A stretch of DNA of 64,000 nucleotides from Clavibacter sp. A6099. GTDB lineage: Bacteria > Actinomycetota > Actinomycetes > Actinomycetales > Microbacteriaceae. This document shows positions 51,291 through 60,321 of this stretch, in pieces. Position 1 is the stretch's first letter. Each line of letters begins with the position of its first letter. Both the position numbers and the translations under genes were made by a program. The stretch is from contig NZ_CP083439.1 of assembly GCF_021919125.1 (NCBI RefSeq), positions 310,001 through 374,000 on the forward strand. Reading direction: 5' to 3'. The notes under the pieces were generated by a model, which did no database searches, was not told the origin of the DNA, and was given only the letters and a program-made list of their open reading frames with translations.

Positions 51291-52565
51291 ATGCGCGGTT
51301 TCCGACGTGGGGGATCCGCGAGCACCCCCGGGCCGGGCGACGGCTCGATGCCCGACACCCGCGGCCCCGCCCGGGCACCGCGCGCGAAGCTCCCGCGCGA
51401 CGTGCTCGTCCTCGGCGTCATCGCCTTCTTCGTGATGGTCGGCTTCGGCGTGGTCGTGCCCGTGCTGCCCGTCTACGCCGAGAGCTTCGGGGTCGGCAGC
51501 TTCGAGGTCGGTGCGGTGATCTCCGCGTTCGCGCTCATGCGCTTCGTGATGAGCCCGTTCGTCGCGCGCCTCATCGACTGGAGCGGGGAGCGCACGGTGC
51601 TCGCGGTCGGCATCGGCATCGTCGCCGTCTCCTCTGGCCTCGCCGGCCTCGCGCAGGACTACGTGCAGCTGCTCCTCCTCCGCGGCGCGGGCGGCATCGG
51701 GTCGGCGATGTTCTCGGTGGCCGCGATGACGCTGCTGCTCGGCTCCACGGATCCCACCCGCCGCGCCCGCGCGATCGGCTTCTACCAGGGCGGCTTCCTC
51801 ATCGGCGGCATGGCGGGGCCCGCGCTCGGCGCCCTGCTCGCGCGGATCTCGCTCACCGCTCCCTTCTTCTTCTACGCGGCCACGCTCGCGGTCGCCAGCG
51901 TCATCGGCCTGCTGCTCCTCCGGCCCCGGACGCGCGAGGTCCAGGCGACCGGCGCCGACGAGGTCGTGATCCCGTTCGGCCGCGTGCTGCGCGACCCGCG
52001 CTACCGGGCCGCGCTCCTCGCGAACCTCGGCAACGGGTGGGCGTCGATGGGCGTCCGCAGCGCGCTGATCCCGCTGCTCGTCGTCGCCGTGATCGGCGCG
52101 GATCCGTCGGCGACCGGCATCGCGTTCGCGTGCGCCGCCGTGGTGCAGGCGCTCGCGCTCGCGCTCGCCGCGCGCTTCGTGGACACGGTCGGTCGCCGGC
52201 CCGCGATCATCGGGGCGTACGGGGTCGCCGGGCTGCTGATGATCGCGATCCCGTTCGCGCCCGACATGGTCGTGCTCACGGTGCTGCTCTGCGTCTACGG
52301 AGCGGCGGCCTCGTTCATGGGCACGGCGCCGGCGGCCGCGGTGGGCGACGCCGCGGGCGCCCGCAGCGGCCGGCCCGTCGCGGTGTTCTCGATGGTGTCG
52401 GACCTCGGCGCCATCGTCGGCCCGCTCGTCGCCGGATTCCTCGCGGACGCGTTCTCGTACCCGGTCGCCTTCGCGACGGGCGCCGTGCTGCTGCTCGCCG
52501 CCTCCGCGTACGCGCTGCTGCGGATGCCGCGGGACGAGCGCGCGGTGGCAGCCGCCGCGAGCTGA
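51291..52565 (+). CDS. Major facilitator superfamily transporter
   Basis: A 424-residue integral membrane protein with about twelve helices. The loop between helices 2 and 3 reads RLIDWSGERTVLAVG (weak version of the MFS G-x-x-D-R-x-G-R motif), and the second half repeats it as RFVDTVGRRPAIIGAYG, a good match. It is close to the multidrug/sugar-efflux MFS type (DHA1-like); the substrate is unknown. A TAATCT box 6 bases before the ATG suggests a leaderless mRNA. It follows phnF by 39 bases; co-transcription is possible, but the separate promoter argues against it. Confidence 0.5.
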   Translation: MRGFRRGGSASTPGPGDGSMPDTRGPARAPRAKLPRDVLVLGVIAFFVMVGFGVVVPVLPVYAESFGVGSFEVGAVISAFALMRFVMSPFVARLIDWSGERTVLAVGIGIVAVSSGLAGLAQDYVQLLLLRGAGGIGSAMFSVAAMTLLLGSTDPTRRARAIGFYQGGFLIGGMAGPALGALLARISLTAPFFFYAATLAVASVIGLLLLRPRTREVQATGADEVVIPFGRVLRDPRYRAALLANLGNGWASMGVRSALIPLLVVAVIGADPSATGIAFACAAVVQALALALAARFVDTVGRRPAIIGAYGVAGLLMIAIPFAPDMVVLTVLLCVYGAAASFMGTAPAAAVGDAAGARSGRPVAVFSMVSDLGAIVGPLVAGFLADAFSYPVAFATGAVLLLAASAYALLRMPRDERAVAAAAS

Positions 52566-52669
52566 TCCGGTCGCCCCGCCCACCCTCCACAGCCGGATCC
52601 GCGGTCGGAGCATCCGTCCTCGGACGTCATGCGCAGGATCCGCCGCACGGCTTCCGTATCCTCGACACC

Positions 52670-55402
52670 GTGACGACTCCCCCGAAGAAGCCGCTTCCCC
52701 TCGAGCACGACTCCACCCGCGACGGCACCCGCGACGCCGTCGAGCCGGCGCTCCGGTCCGACGTCAGCCATCTCGGCGGCCTCCTCGGGCAGGTGCTCCG
52801 CGAGTCCGGCGGGGATGACCTGCTGCGCGACGTCGAGCGGCTCCGCGAGCTCGTGATCGACGCGTACGAGAGCGCGCGCGACGCCTCCATCGACGACGCC
52901 GAGCGCCTCGTCGCCACGTTCACGCCCGAGCGCGCCGAGCAGGTCGCCCGCGCGTTCACCTGCTACTTCCACCTCGCCAACCTCGCCGAGGAGCACCACC
53001 GCGTGCGCGTGCTCCGCGAGCGCGAGGCGGCCGCGGGCTTCGTGCCCGACTCCATCCCGGACGCCGTCGGCAAGCTCACCGAGGAGCTCGGCCGCGATGA
53101 GGCCATGCGCCGCCTCGGCGAGATGCGGTTCCACCCAGTGCTCACGGCGCACCCCACCGAGGCGCGTCGGCGGGCGGTGGCCACGGGGATCCGCCGCATC
53201 GGCGACCTGCTCACGGAGCGCGACGGCGCCATGGCCGGCACGCTCACGGGAGCGGACGTCGACCGCCGGCTGCTCGAGGAGATCGACGGCCTGTGGCGCA
53301 CGTCGCCGCTGCGCACCACGCGGCCGACGCCGCTCGACGAGGTGCGCACCGCGATGGGCGTCTTCGACCAGACGCTGTTCGAGGTCGTGCCGCGCGTCTA
53401 CCGCCTGCTCGACGACTGGCTGCTCGGCGACGAGGCCGGCGTGCGCGACGCCGTGGCGCCCGCCTTCTTCCGGCTCGGCAACTGGATCGCCGCGGATCGC
53501 GACGGCAACCCGTACGTCACCGCGGCGGTCACCGAGGAGGCCGCCGGGATCGCGAGCGAGCACATCCTGCTCGGCCTCGAGCGCGTCGCCCTCCGCGTCG
53601 GACGCTCGCTCACGCTCGGCGACGCCGACACGCCGCCGAGCGCGGAGCTCCGCGAGCTGGCCGCCGCGCAGGACGCGCTGGCGCCGCACCTCACCGCCCG
53701 CATCGGCACGCGCGCGCCGGCCGAGCTGCACCGCCGCGTGCTGCTCGTGATCGCCGGCCGTCTCGCCGCCACGCGCGAGCGCCACGACGACCCCATCGCC
53801 TACCCGTCCGCCGCCGAGCTGCTCGCCGACCTCCGCGTGCTGCAGGCCTCGCTCCGGAGCGCCGGTGCGCACCGCATCGCGGGCGGCGAGCTGCAGGGCC
53901 TCGTCTGGCAGGCGGAGACCTTCGGCTTCCACCTCGCCGAGATGGAGGTGCGGCAGCACTCGCAGGTGCACCGCGAGGCGCTCCGCGAGGTCCTCGCCGT
54001 CGCTGCGGCGGATGCGTCCGGCGACCAGGCGCCCGAGCTCGCGCCCATGACGGTCGAGGTGCTCGACGTGTTCCGCACGCTCGCCCGCCTGCAGGAGCGG
54101 CACGGCGTCGCGCCGTTCTCCCGCTTCATCGTCTCGTTCACGCAGTCGGCCGACGACATCCGCACGGTGCACGAGCTGGCCGCGCTGGCCCTCGGCTCGG
54201 CGGAGGAGGCGCCCGTCCTCGACGTCATCCCGCTCTTCGAGACGTTCGCGGATCTCCATGCGAGCACCGAGATCCTCGACGGGATGATCCGTCTGCCCCA
54301 GGTCGCCGCCCGCCTCGCGCAGACGGGCCGGAAGCTCGAGGTCATGCTCGGCTACTCCGACTCCTCGAAGGACGTCGGGCCCGTCTCCGCGACGTTCGCG
54401 CTGTTCGACGCGCAGGCCCGCATCGCCGCGTGGGCGCGTGAGAACGACATCGAGCTCACGCTCTTCCACGGCCGCGGCGGGGCTCTGGGTCGGGGCGGCG
54501 GACCGGCCGACCGCGCCGTGCGGGCCCAGCCGCCGGGATCCGTCGACGGCCGCTTCAAGCTCACCGAGCAGGGCGAGGTGATCTTCGCCCACTACGGCGA
54601 CAAGCGCATCGCCGCCCGCCACATCGAGCAGATGGCCGCCGCGACCCTGCTGGCCTCCGCGCCCTCGAACGAGGAGCGCAACGCGGTGGCCGCGGAGGGA
54701 TCCGCCGAGATGGTGCGCACGATGGACGAGGCCTCGCGCGCCCGCTTCTTCGAGCTCGTGAAGGCGCCCGGCTTCGCGCCGTGGTTCGCGCAGGTCACGC
54801 CCATGGAGGAGATCGGGCTGCTGGCGCTCGGCTCGCGTCCTGCCCGCCGCGGCCTGTCGGTCGAGTCGCTCGAGGACCTGCGGGCGATCCCGTGGGTGTT
54901 CGCGTGGACGCAGGCCCGCATCAACCTCACGGGCTGGTTCGGCCTCGGTTCCGCGCTGGCCGCCGTCGGCGACGAGGCGGTGCTCCGCAAGGCATACGAC
55001 GAGTGGCCGCTGTTCACCTCGATGATCGACAACGTCGAGATGTCTCTCGCCAAGACCGACGGCCGCCTCGCGGAGCGCTACCTCGCCCTCGGGGACCGCC
55101 CGGATCTCGCGGCGCTCGTCACCGAGGAGATGGAGCTCACCCGCGAGTGGGTGCGGAAGGCCACCGGCCGCGACGAGATCCTCGAGGGCCGGCCGGTGCT
55201 GCGCCGCGCGGTGCGCCTCCGCAGCCCGTACGTCGACGCGCTGTCGCTCCTGCAGCTGCGGGCCCTCCGGGCGCTGCGCACGTCGGCGTCCGACGCGGCG
55301 GGCCAGGGCGCTCCCGGCCAGGCCGACCCGACGGATCCGGACCACCGGCTCCTGCTCCTCACGGTCAACGGCATCGCGGCAGGGCTGCAGAACACGGGCT
55401 GA
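52670..55402 (+). CDS. ppc: Phosphoenolpyruvate carboxylase
   Basis: A 910-residue enzyme, full length for bacterial PEPC, which adds bicarbonate to PEP to make oxaloacetate. The catalytic histidine is H161 in VLTAHPTEARRR. The second signature GYSDSSKDVG lies near residue 560, and the glycine-rich loop FHGRGGALGRGGGP near 599-612. The C-terminus ends NTG as in most PEPCs. GTG 52670 is chosen; a TATCCT box lies 7 bases before it with no ribosome-binding site, again suggesting a leaderless mRNA. It stands alone before a strong terminator. Confidence 0.5.
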   Translation: MTTPPKKPLPLEHDSTRDGTRDAVEPALRSDVSHLGGLLGQVLRESGGDDLLRDVERLRELVIDAYESARDASIDDAERLVATFTPERAEQVARAFTCYFHLANLAEEHHRVRVLREREAAAGFVPDSIPDAVGKLTEELGRDEAMRRLGEMRFHPVLTAHPTEARRRAVATGIRRIGDLLTERDGAMAGTLTGADVDRRLLEEIDGLWRTSPLRTTRPTPLDEVRTAMGVFDQTLFEVVPRVYRLLDDWLLGDEAGVRDAVAPAFFRLGNWIAADRDGNPYVTAAVTEEAAGIASEHILLGLERVALRVGRSLTLGDADTPPSAELRELAAAQDALAPHLTARIGTRAPAELHRRVLLVIAGRLAATRERHDDPIAYPSAAELLADLRVLQASLRSAGAHRIAGGELQGLVWQAETFGFHLAEMEVRQHSQVHREALREVLAVAAADASGDQAPELAPMTVEVLDVFRTLARLQERHGVAPFSRFIVSFTQSADDIRTVHELAALALGSAEEAPVLDVIPLFETFADLHASTEILDGMIRLPQVAARLAQTGRKLEVMLGYSDSSKDVGPVSATFALFDAQARIAAWARENDIELTLFHGRGGALGRGGGPADRAVRAQPPGSVDGRFKLTEQGEVIFAHYGDKRIAARHIEQMAAATLLASAPSNEERNAVAAEGSAEMVRTMDEASRARFFELVKAPGFAPWFAQVTPMEEIGLLALGSRPARRGLSVESLEDLRAIPWVFAWTQARINLTGWFGLGSALAAVGDEAVLRKAYDEWPLFTSMIDNVEMSLAKTDGRLAERYLALGDRPDLAALVTEEMELTREWVRKATGRDEILEGRPVLRRAVRLRSPYVDALSLLQLRALRALRTSASDAAGQGAPGQADPTDPDHRLLLLTVNGIAAGLQNTG

Positions 55403-55419
55403 TCGCTGCCCGTGCGACG

Positions 55420-55461
55420 AACGGCGGCGGCCGGCTCCCGAGGGGGCCGGCCGCCGCCGTT
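55420..55461 (+). terminator. Strong hairpin terminator after ppc
   Basis: Bases 55420-55435 and 55446-55461 are perfect 16-base complements with a 10-base loop, 17 bases after the ppc stop. The next gene converges, so it may act from both sides. The surrounding ~85 bases have a related copy near 60.8 kb. Confidence 0.5.
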
Positions 55462-55603
55462 CCGCGCGAGGGGATGACGAGCTCAGAGGGGCGGTGCAGG
55501 CCAGAAATCGGTGGGAGCCGAGGAGCGCAACGCCGCAGCGGGCGGTGAGCTCGTCGCTGTGGTCCTCTCCGGGTCGACGGGCGGGTGCTCGCGGAGGCCG
55601 GCG

Positions 55604-56173
55604 TCAGCCCCCGGCGGTCCAGGCCGCGGCGATGCTGCGGTCGACGACCCGACGCCATCCGTCCGGCGCGGTGGGGTCGTGGCTGGCCATCCCGGCCATC
55701 CACAGCACGCTCATGAGGTCATCCGGTGTGAAGTCCGGCGAGAGCACGCCGGCGTCGTGGGCGTTGTCGATGAGCTCCGCCCCGAGCGCCACGGATCGTT
55801 CGCACGCGTTGATGAGGAGCACCGCGTCGGGATAGCGGCGGAGCATCGCGTCGTTCATGGCGGGATCGCTGCGCTGCAGATCGATCATCTCGGCGATGAA
55901 GGTCTCCAGCTGCGCGCGCGGGGAGCCCTCGGCCAAGGTCCGGTCCCGGAGCGTCGCGAGCTTCGCGCCGGCGATGTCCGGCACGACGGCGTCGATGAGC
56001 TGGTCCCGTGAGCCGATGCGGTTGTAGAGCGTCCCGATGCTCACGCCGGCTTCTCGGGCGATGTCCTCCAGCGGAGCGGACAGCCCTCGTGCGGTGAACA
56101 CCGCCACGGCGGCAGCGCGCAGCTTCTCGACGTTCGCCTGAGCGTCTCGGCGCAGGCCGGGTGCAGGACTCAT
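55604..56173 (-). CDS. TetR family transcriptional regulator
   Basis: A 189-residue repressor. The helix-turn-helix is EDIAREAGVSIGTLYNRIGSRDQLIDAVV (about residues 36-64), and the C-terminal ligand domain contains DDLMSVLWMAGMAS. The ATG at 56173 is chosen because ggag lies upstream; earlier in-frame ATGs run into the operator region. It is divergent from an SDR-type gene, and two matching 16-base inverted repeats lie between the two. It very probably represses both itself and the reductase. Confidence 0.5.
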   Translation of the reverse strand: MSPAPGLRRDAQANVEKLRAAAVAVFTARGLSAPLEDIAREAGVSIGTLYNRIGSRDQLIDAVVPDIAGAKLATLRDRTLAEGSPRAQLETFIAEMIDLQRSDPAMNDAMLRRYPDAVLLINACERSVALGAELIDNAHDAGVLSPDFTPDDLMSVLWMAGMASHDPTAPDGWRRVVDRSIAAAWTAGG

Positions 56174-56184
56174 GGGGGCTCCAC

Positions 56185-56214
56185 TTGATCTTGAGGGCAT
56201 CCTCAACATAGGCT
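56185..56214 (+). promoter_or_regulatory. Promoter of the SDR gene with a TetR operator in its spacer
   Basis: TTGATC (56185-56190), an 18-base spacer and TAGGCT (56209-56214) form the promoter. TTGAGG-GCAT-CCTCAA (56191-56206) fills the spacer, so a bound repressor would block polymerase. Confidence 0.5.
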
Positions 56215-56223
56215 CGGGCGCAC

Positions 56224-56239
56224 TTGAGGACCTACTCAA
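56224..56239. promoter_or_regulatory. Second TetR operator
   Basis: TTGAG-GACCTA-CTCAA has the same arms as the site at 56191-56206, and the starts are 33 bases apart, about three helical turns. Confidence 0.5.
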
Positions 56240-56291
56240 CTTATCGCATCAGGACACGTGGCTCGGCAGCGCGCCACGGGAAGGACGCATC

Positions 56292-56957
56292 ATGCCCCTC
56301 ATCACCATCATCGGAGCGGGGCCGGGACTCGGCCTCGAGATCGCGCGGGCCTTCGGGCGGAAGGGCTTCGACGTCGCCCTCGTGGCGCGTGACCGGTCGA
56401 AGCTGGACGGCTTGGAGCGCACGCTCGGTGCCGATGGCATCACCGCTCGGGGCTTCACTGCCGACGTCACCCGGCCCGACACGATCAGGGACGCGCTCCG
56501 CTCGATCCGCGACGAGCTCGGTCCGATCGACGTGCTCGAGTTCTCCCCGGCGGATCGCGCTCTGGAGTCGGTCGACGCGCTGGATGTGACGATGGAGAAC
56601 CTGCAGCCGCAGATCGACTTCTACCTGGGCGGTGCCGTGGCGGCGATCGGCGCCGTGCTGCCGGACATGATCGCCGCGGGTTCCGGGACGGTCATCGTGA
56701 CCACGGGTGGTGGCTCGCTCGCGCCCACGCCGGCCCGCGGCAACATCAACATCGCCGCGGCGGGACTGCGGAACTGGACGCTGAACCTCCATGCCGCCCT
56801 CGCGGAGCGCGGGGTCTACGTGGCGTTCGTCGCCATCACCGCGCTGATCGGCAGTGGCCGCCCGGATGCCGAGCCCGACGTCATCGCGCAGGCGTACGTC
56901 ACGCTCCACGACGAGCGACGGGACGCCGAGCTGCACTACGTCGCCTACGACGCCTGA
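56292..56957 (+). CDS. Short-chain dehydrogenase/reductase family protein lacking the usual catalytic Tyr-Lys
   Basis: A 221-residue Rossmann-fold protein. The nucleotide loop is GAGPGLGLEIARAFG (residues 8-22), and VALVARD and FTADVTRPD are SDR-like. Where SDRs carry YxxxK, this protein reads NINIAAAGLRN, with Ile and Ala at the two positions. It may have lost dehydrogenase activity or use other residues. The gene is divergent from a TetR regulator with twin operators, an arrangement common for redox or detoxification genes induced by small molecules. The ATG at 56292 follows ggaagga at a spacing of 6 bases. Confidence 0.5.
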   Translation: MPLITIIGAGPGLGLEIARAFGRKGFDVALVARDRSKLDGLERTLGADGITARGFTADVTRPDTIRDALRSIRDELGPIDVLEFSPADRALESVDALDVTMENLQPQIDFYLGGAVAAIGAVLPDMIAAGSGTVIVTTGGGSLAPTPARGNINIAAAGLRNWTLNLHAALAERGVYVAFVAITALIGSGRPDAEPDVIAQAYVTLHDERRDAELHYVAYDA

Positions 56958-56964
56958 CGCGCCT

Positions 56965-56992
56965 CCCGCCCGGGCTCCGCGGCTCGGGCGGG
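56965..56992. terminator. Bidirectional hairpin between convergent genes
   Basis: Bases 56965-56975 pair with 56982-56992 (11-base stem, one mismatch, 6-base loop) between the SDR gene and the converging TetR gene. Confidence 0.5.
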
Positions 56993-57029
56993 TCGGCGTG
57001 CGGCTCCCGGGCCCTGGTGACCGCGCCGT

Positions 57030-57662
57030 CTAGTCGGACGAGGCCGCGGTCGCGGTCGCGGTGGTGGTCGCGGCGGCGAACGCGCGGAGCGTCGCGACCT
57101 GCTGGGCTGTGCTCGGCGGCGCGTCGGCCATCTGCCAGGTCGACACGAGCGCGACCATCCCGCCGATCGCGAAGGTCCGTGCGTCGTCGCTGAGGGCGAT
57201 CCCCGGTCGGGCGTCGTCGTGATGCGACTCCATCAACCAGGTGCTCACCACCGCCGCGATGACCTCGGCGACCCGCTCCCCGCGCGGGATGGCCCGGAGC
57301 TTGTCGAAGAACTCGCGATCCGCTCGCCCGGCGGCCAGCAGCGGTTCGACCCCGTGCTCCCGGACGGCGTCGGTGAGCGCCAGTGCGAGGTTCGCCGCGC
57401 CGTCGGCGGCGGGTGGGCAGTCCTGGAGGAGCCGGCTGATCCAGGCATCCGTCGCGAGGTCGCCGACGTTGTCGTAGTGGTTGTGCAGTGCCTGCCTGCT
57501 GAAGCCCGCCCGCTGCGCCACCGCGCTCATCGAGATCGCCTCGCCCTTCGGCGCCTCGGACACCAGCGCTGTGAGCGCCTGGATCAGGGCGGAGCGGGTG
57601 CGGACGACCCGCGGGTCGACACGGGACGCGCCGTCCGGTACCGCGCCACTCCGATCCGTCAT
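57030..57662 (-). CDS. TetR family transcriptional regulator
   Basis: A 210-residue regulator with the helix-turn-helix ISMSAVAQRAGFSRQALHNHYDNVGDLATD (about residues 43-72). The C-terminal part resembles TetR ligand domains and ends in an Ala/Thr-rich tail (ATTTATATAASSD). The ATG at 57662 is chosen because longer frames reach into the divergent gene. It is divergent from a polytopic membrane protein, with an inverted repeat between them, and presumably controls it. Confidence 0.5.
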   Translation of the reverse strand: MTDRSGAVPDGASRVDPRVVRTRSALIQALTALVSEAPKGEAISMSAVAQRAGFSRQALHNHYDNVGDLATDAWISRLLQDCPPAADGAANLALALTDAVREHGVEPLLAAGRADREFFDKLRAIPRGERVAEVIAAVVSTWLMESHHDDARPGIALSDDARTFAIGGMVALVSTWQMADAPPSTAQQVATLRAFAAATTTATATAASSD

Positions 57663-57694
57663 GCATCCATCTTGCCAGAGGCCGAGGCCTTGTG

Positions 57695-57722
57695 TACAGT
57701 CGTCATCTATTGGACAACTGTA
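57695..57722. promoter_or_regulatory. Inverted repeat in the TetR/membrane-protein divergon
   Basis: TACAGT (57695-57700) and ACTGTA (57717-57722) face each other 16 bases apart in the 69-base divergent gap. Candidate operator for the TetR protein; the wide spacing makes this tentative. Confidence 0.5.
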
Positions 57723-57731
57723 AAGGACATG

Positions 57732-58931
57732 ATGACCCACGTGACCGAGACGGCACATCACCGCGGAGACTCCCCGCAGCACCCCGACTTCGAGGCGGCG
57801 GTCGCGGGGGGCGCGCTCACGTCGGAGGGGCCGGGCTCCATCCATCGCTACCGGAACCTGATCCTCGGCGGGGTCGCGATCCTGCTCCTCGCCATGGCGA
57901 TGCTGGTCAGCTACTCGACCGCGTTCGGCGACCCGACGCCGAACCACATCCACCTCGCGGTGACCGGCGACGCCGACACGATCGTCGCGCTCGAACAGCA
58001 GGGGTCGCTGGAGCTCACCGTGGTGTCGTCCGCCGAGGAGGCCCGGGCCGCCGTGCTCGACCGTGACGTGGACGGCGCTGTCGTCCTGCCCGCACCGGGT
58101 ACCGGCGGCACGGTCTCCACCTACACCGCCAGCGGCGGAGGCCGCGCCGTCGCCCAGGCGGTCTCCGGCATCGGCGCCTCGATCGCGGCGAAGGCGCAGT
58201 CCACGAACCAGACCACCGACCTCGCCCCTCTGCCGGAGGAGGACCCGGTCGGATCGATCGAGTTCTACGCGATCCTCTTCGCGGGGTTGGGCGCGGCTCT
58301 CGGCGCGACGGTGTTCGGGCGCATCCTCGGCACGGTCGACACGGCGCCGAAGTTCGTCGAGCGCAGTGTCGTCCTCGTCATCTACTCCGGCCTGCTCGCC
58401 GGCCTGATCACGCTCTGGATCGACTCCGCGCTGGATGCCGTGACCGTCGGCCCATGGGGCGTGTTCGGGGTCCTCTGGCTGACGGGAGTCGCGATCGGAG
58501 GAGCGGTGACGGGAGTCGCGGCCCTCGGCGGCACCATCGCCGCGCTGGCCATGACGCTGGCCCTGGTGATCTTGGGCAACACGTCCTCCGGTGGGCCGCT
58601 CGGGATCCACGTCCTCAACGACTTCTTCCAGACCCTCTACTACGTCTTCCCCCAGGGGGACGCGCTCGACCTCCTGCGGTCGGTCCAGTACTTCGACGGC
58701 GCGGCCGTGACCGCTCCGATCATCCGGCTGGGGATCTGGGCGGTCGCGGGCATCTTGCTGACCCTGACGGCCATGCTCATCCGCACCCGTCGGGAAGCCG
58801 CGGCCCGCGCGATGGAGGCGCGGCGTCCCGAGTCGGGGACACGCGCGGCGGCCGCGCCCTCGCCCGCCCACGCCCCGCACGCCGCCGTCACCACCAGCTC
58901 GGAATACCTTCCGCTCACGCCGTCACCCTGA
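57732..58931 (+). CDS. YhgE/Pip-like or ABC-2-permease-like membrane protein
   Basis: A ~400-residue membrane protein. Two adjacent ATGs exist (57729 and 57732); 57732 fits the aaagga site better. One N-terminal helix (LILGGVAILLLAMAMLVSYS, about 44-63) is followed by a ~120-residue outside domain and then six helices in the C-terminal half (starting FYAILFAGLGAALGATVFG). This is the layout of ABC-2-type / YhgE-like proteins. DFFQTLYYVFPQGDALDLLR is typical of that group near the last helices. No ATPase is adjacent, so export by an ABC mechanism is not shown. A divergent TetR gene suggests induction by a toxic compound. Confidence 0.5.
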   Translation: MTHVTETAHHRGDSPQHPDFEAAVAGGALTSEGPGSIHRYRNLILGGVAILLLAMAMLVSYSTAFGDPTPNHIHLAVTGDADTIVALEQQGSLELTVVSSAEEARAAVLDRDVDGAVVLPAPGTGGTVSTYTASGGGRAVAQAVSGIGASIAAKAQSTNQTTDLAPLPEEDPVGSIEFYAILFAGLGAALGATVFGRILGTVDTAPKFVERSVVLVIYSGLLAGLITLWIDSALDAVTVGPWGVFGVLWLTGVAIGGAVTGVAALGGTIAALAMTLALVILGNTSSGGPLGIHVLNDFFQTLYYVFPQGDALDLLRSVQYFDGAAVTAPIIRLGIWAVAGILLTLTAMLIRTRREAAARAMEARRPESGTRAAAAPSPAHAPHAAVTTSSEYLPLTPSP

Positions 58932-59036
58932 CCGCGACGCGATCAGCAGCACGGCTCCACCTGACCGGCGGCCATCACGACGATGACCCGCACCACTCGC
59001 ACGTGACATCCACCAACGCAATCGGAGGTTCTTGAC

Positions 59037-60086
59037 ATGCCAGGAAAGATCGACGTCCACCAGCACCTGCTCCCGCCCCTCTACTTCGAGGCGCTGAAGG
59101 CGGCAGGAGAACGGGCCATGGGGAGCGGGGCCGGGTCGGCCGGGGGCGCCCCAGCCGTGTCGGGCGGGTCCGCGCAGTGGAATCCGTGGGCGCCGAACGG
59201 CGACACGGGACCGCGACAGGGTCCGCGCACGATCGGCGGCTGGCAGATGCCGGAATGGGACCCCGACGCGGCCATCGCGATGATGGACGAGGCCGGCATC
59301 CAGACCGGGATCCTGTCGATGAGCGCACCCGGCGTCCACTTCGGTGACGATGCCGCAGCCCGCGCGCTCGCGCGCGAGCTGAACGACTACCAGGCCGAGC
59401 TGGTCCGGTCGCGGCCGGACCGGTTCGGGCACTTCGCCGTGCTGCCGCTGCCGGACTTCGACGGCGCGGTCGCCGAGGCCGTCCGGGCGCTCGACGAGCT
59501 CCACGCCGACGGTGTGCTCCTGCTGTCGAACGCGAACGGGCGCTACCTCGGTGATCCCGCCTACGAGCCGCTGTGGGTGGAGCTCGCGGCGCGCTCGGCC
59601 GTGGTCTTCGTGCACCCCACGTCGCCCCCGATCGCGCAGCTGCCGGGGATGCCGACGGCGCTGCTGGACTTCCCGTTCGACACCACGCGCACCGCCGTGG
59701 ACCTCGTCGCCCACGGCGTGTTCGACCGGCACCCGGACCTGCGCGTGATCCTCTCGCACGCGGGCGGGTTCCTGCCCTACGCCGCCAGCCGCTTCAGCGC
59801 GGCCGCGATGTTCAACCCCGGCACCACGCCGGAGAGCATCCAGGCGGGACTGCGCAAGTTCTACTTCGACACCGCGTTGTCCGCGTCGCCCACGTCCCTG
59901 CCGTCGCTCCTCGCGTTCGCGGAGCCGGGTCACATCCTCTACGGGAGCGACTTCCCGTACGCCGACCCGGAATGGAGCGCGCGCTTCGACCACGAGCTGG
60001 ACATCTATGACGGCCCCGGGGCGGAGCGGCTCGGCGAGGTCGACCGCTCCGCCGCCGAAGCGCTGTTCCCGCGCCTCGCGGGATAG
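59037..60086 (+). CDS. Amidohydrolase family protein (ACMSD-like, PF04909 type)
   Basis: A 349-residue metal-dependent hydrolase or decarboxylase. Metal ligands are visible as H8-x-H10 in DVHQHLLPP, a histidine in VVFVHPTSPP, a histidine in VILSHAGGFLPYAA and an aspartate in ILYGSDFPYADPEW. This order is that of the ACMSD/gamma-resorcylate decarboxylase group, which acts on aromatic carboxylic acids; the substrate is unknown. The ATG follows cggaggttcttgac, a strong ribosome-binding site. It is 105 bases after the membrane protein and possibly in one operon with it under the same TetR. Confidence 0.5.
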   Translation: MPGKIDVHQHLLPPLYFEALKAAGERAMGSGAGSAGGAPAVSGGSAQWNPWAPNGDTGPRQGPRTIGGWQMPEWDPDAAIAMMDEAGIQTGILSMSAPGVHFGDDAAARALARELNDYQAELVRSRPDRFGHFAVLPLPDFDGAVAEAVRALDELHADGVLLLSNANGRYLGDPAYEPLWVELAARSAVVFVHPTSPPIAQLPGMPTALLDFPFDTTRTAVDLVAHGVFDRHPDLRVILSHAGGFLPYAASRFSAAAMFNPGTTPESIQAGLRKFYFDTALSASPTSLPSLLAFAEPGHILYGSDFPYADPEWSARFDHELDIYDGPGAERLGEVDRSAAEALFPRLAG

Positions 60087-60321
60087 CGCAGCGGCCGCTC
60101 CGGATCGCAGGCGCAGCGATGGTCGTGCGATAGGTGGCACGGGTCCATGTGACGGTCGGATGAGCTCCTGACGCGCCTCAGTCGGACTGGATGCGTCGCG
60201 GGATCCACCGCGCGAGACGTGACGCGGGTCCGACCCGCGCTGCTCTCCGGGAGCGGCGCATTCGTCGCCGACGCGCTACGGCGCCGCCTCCACGTGGGTG
60301 AAGACGGCGCCGTGGGGGTGC

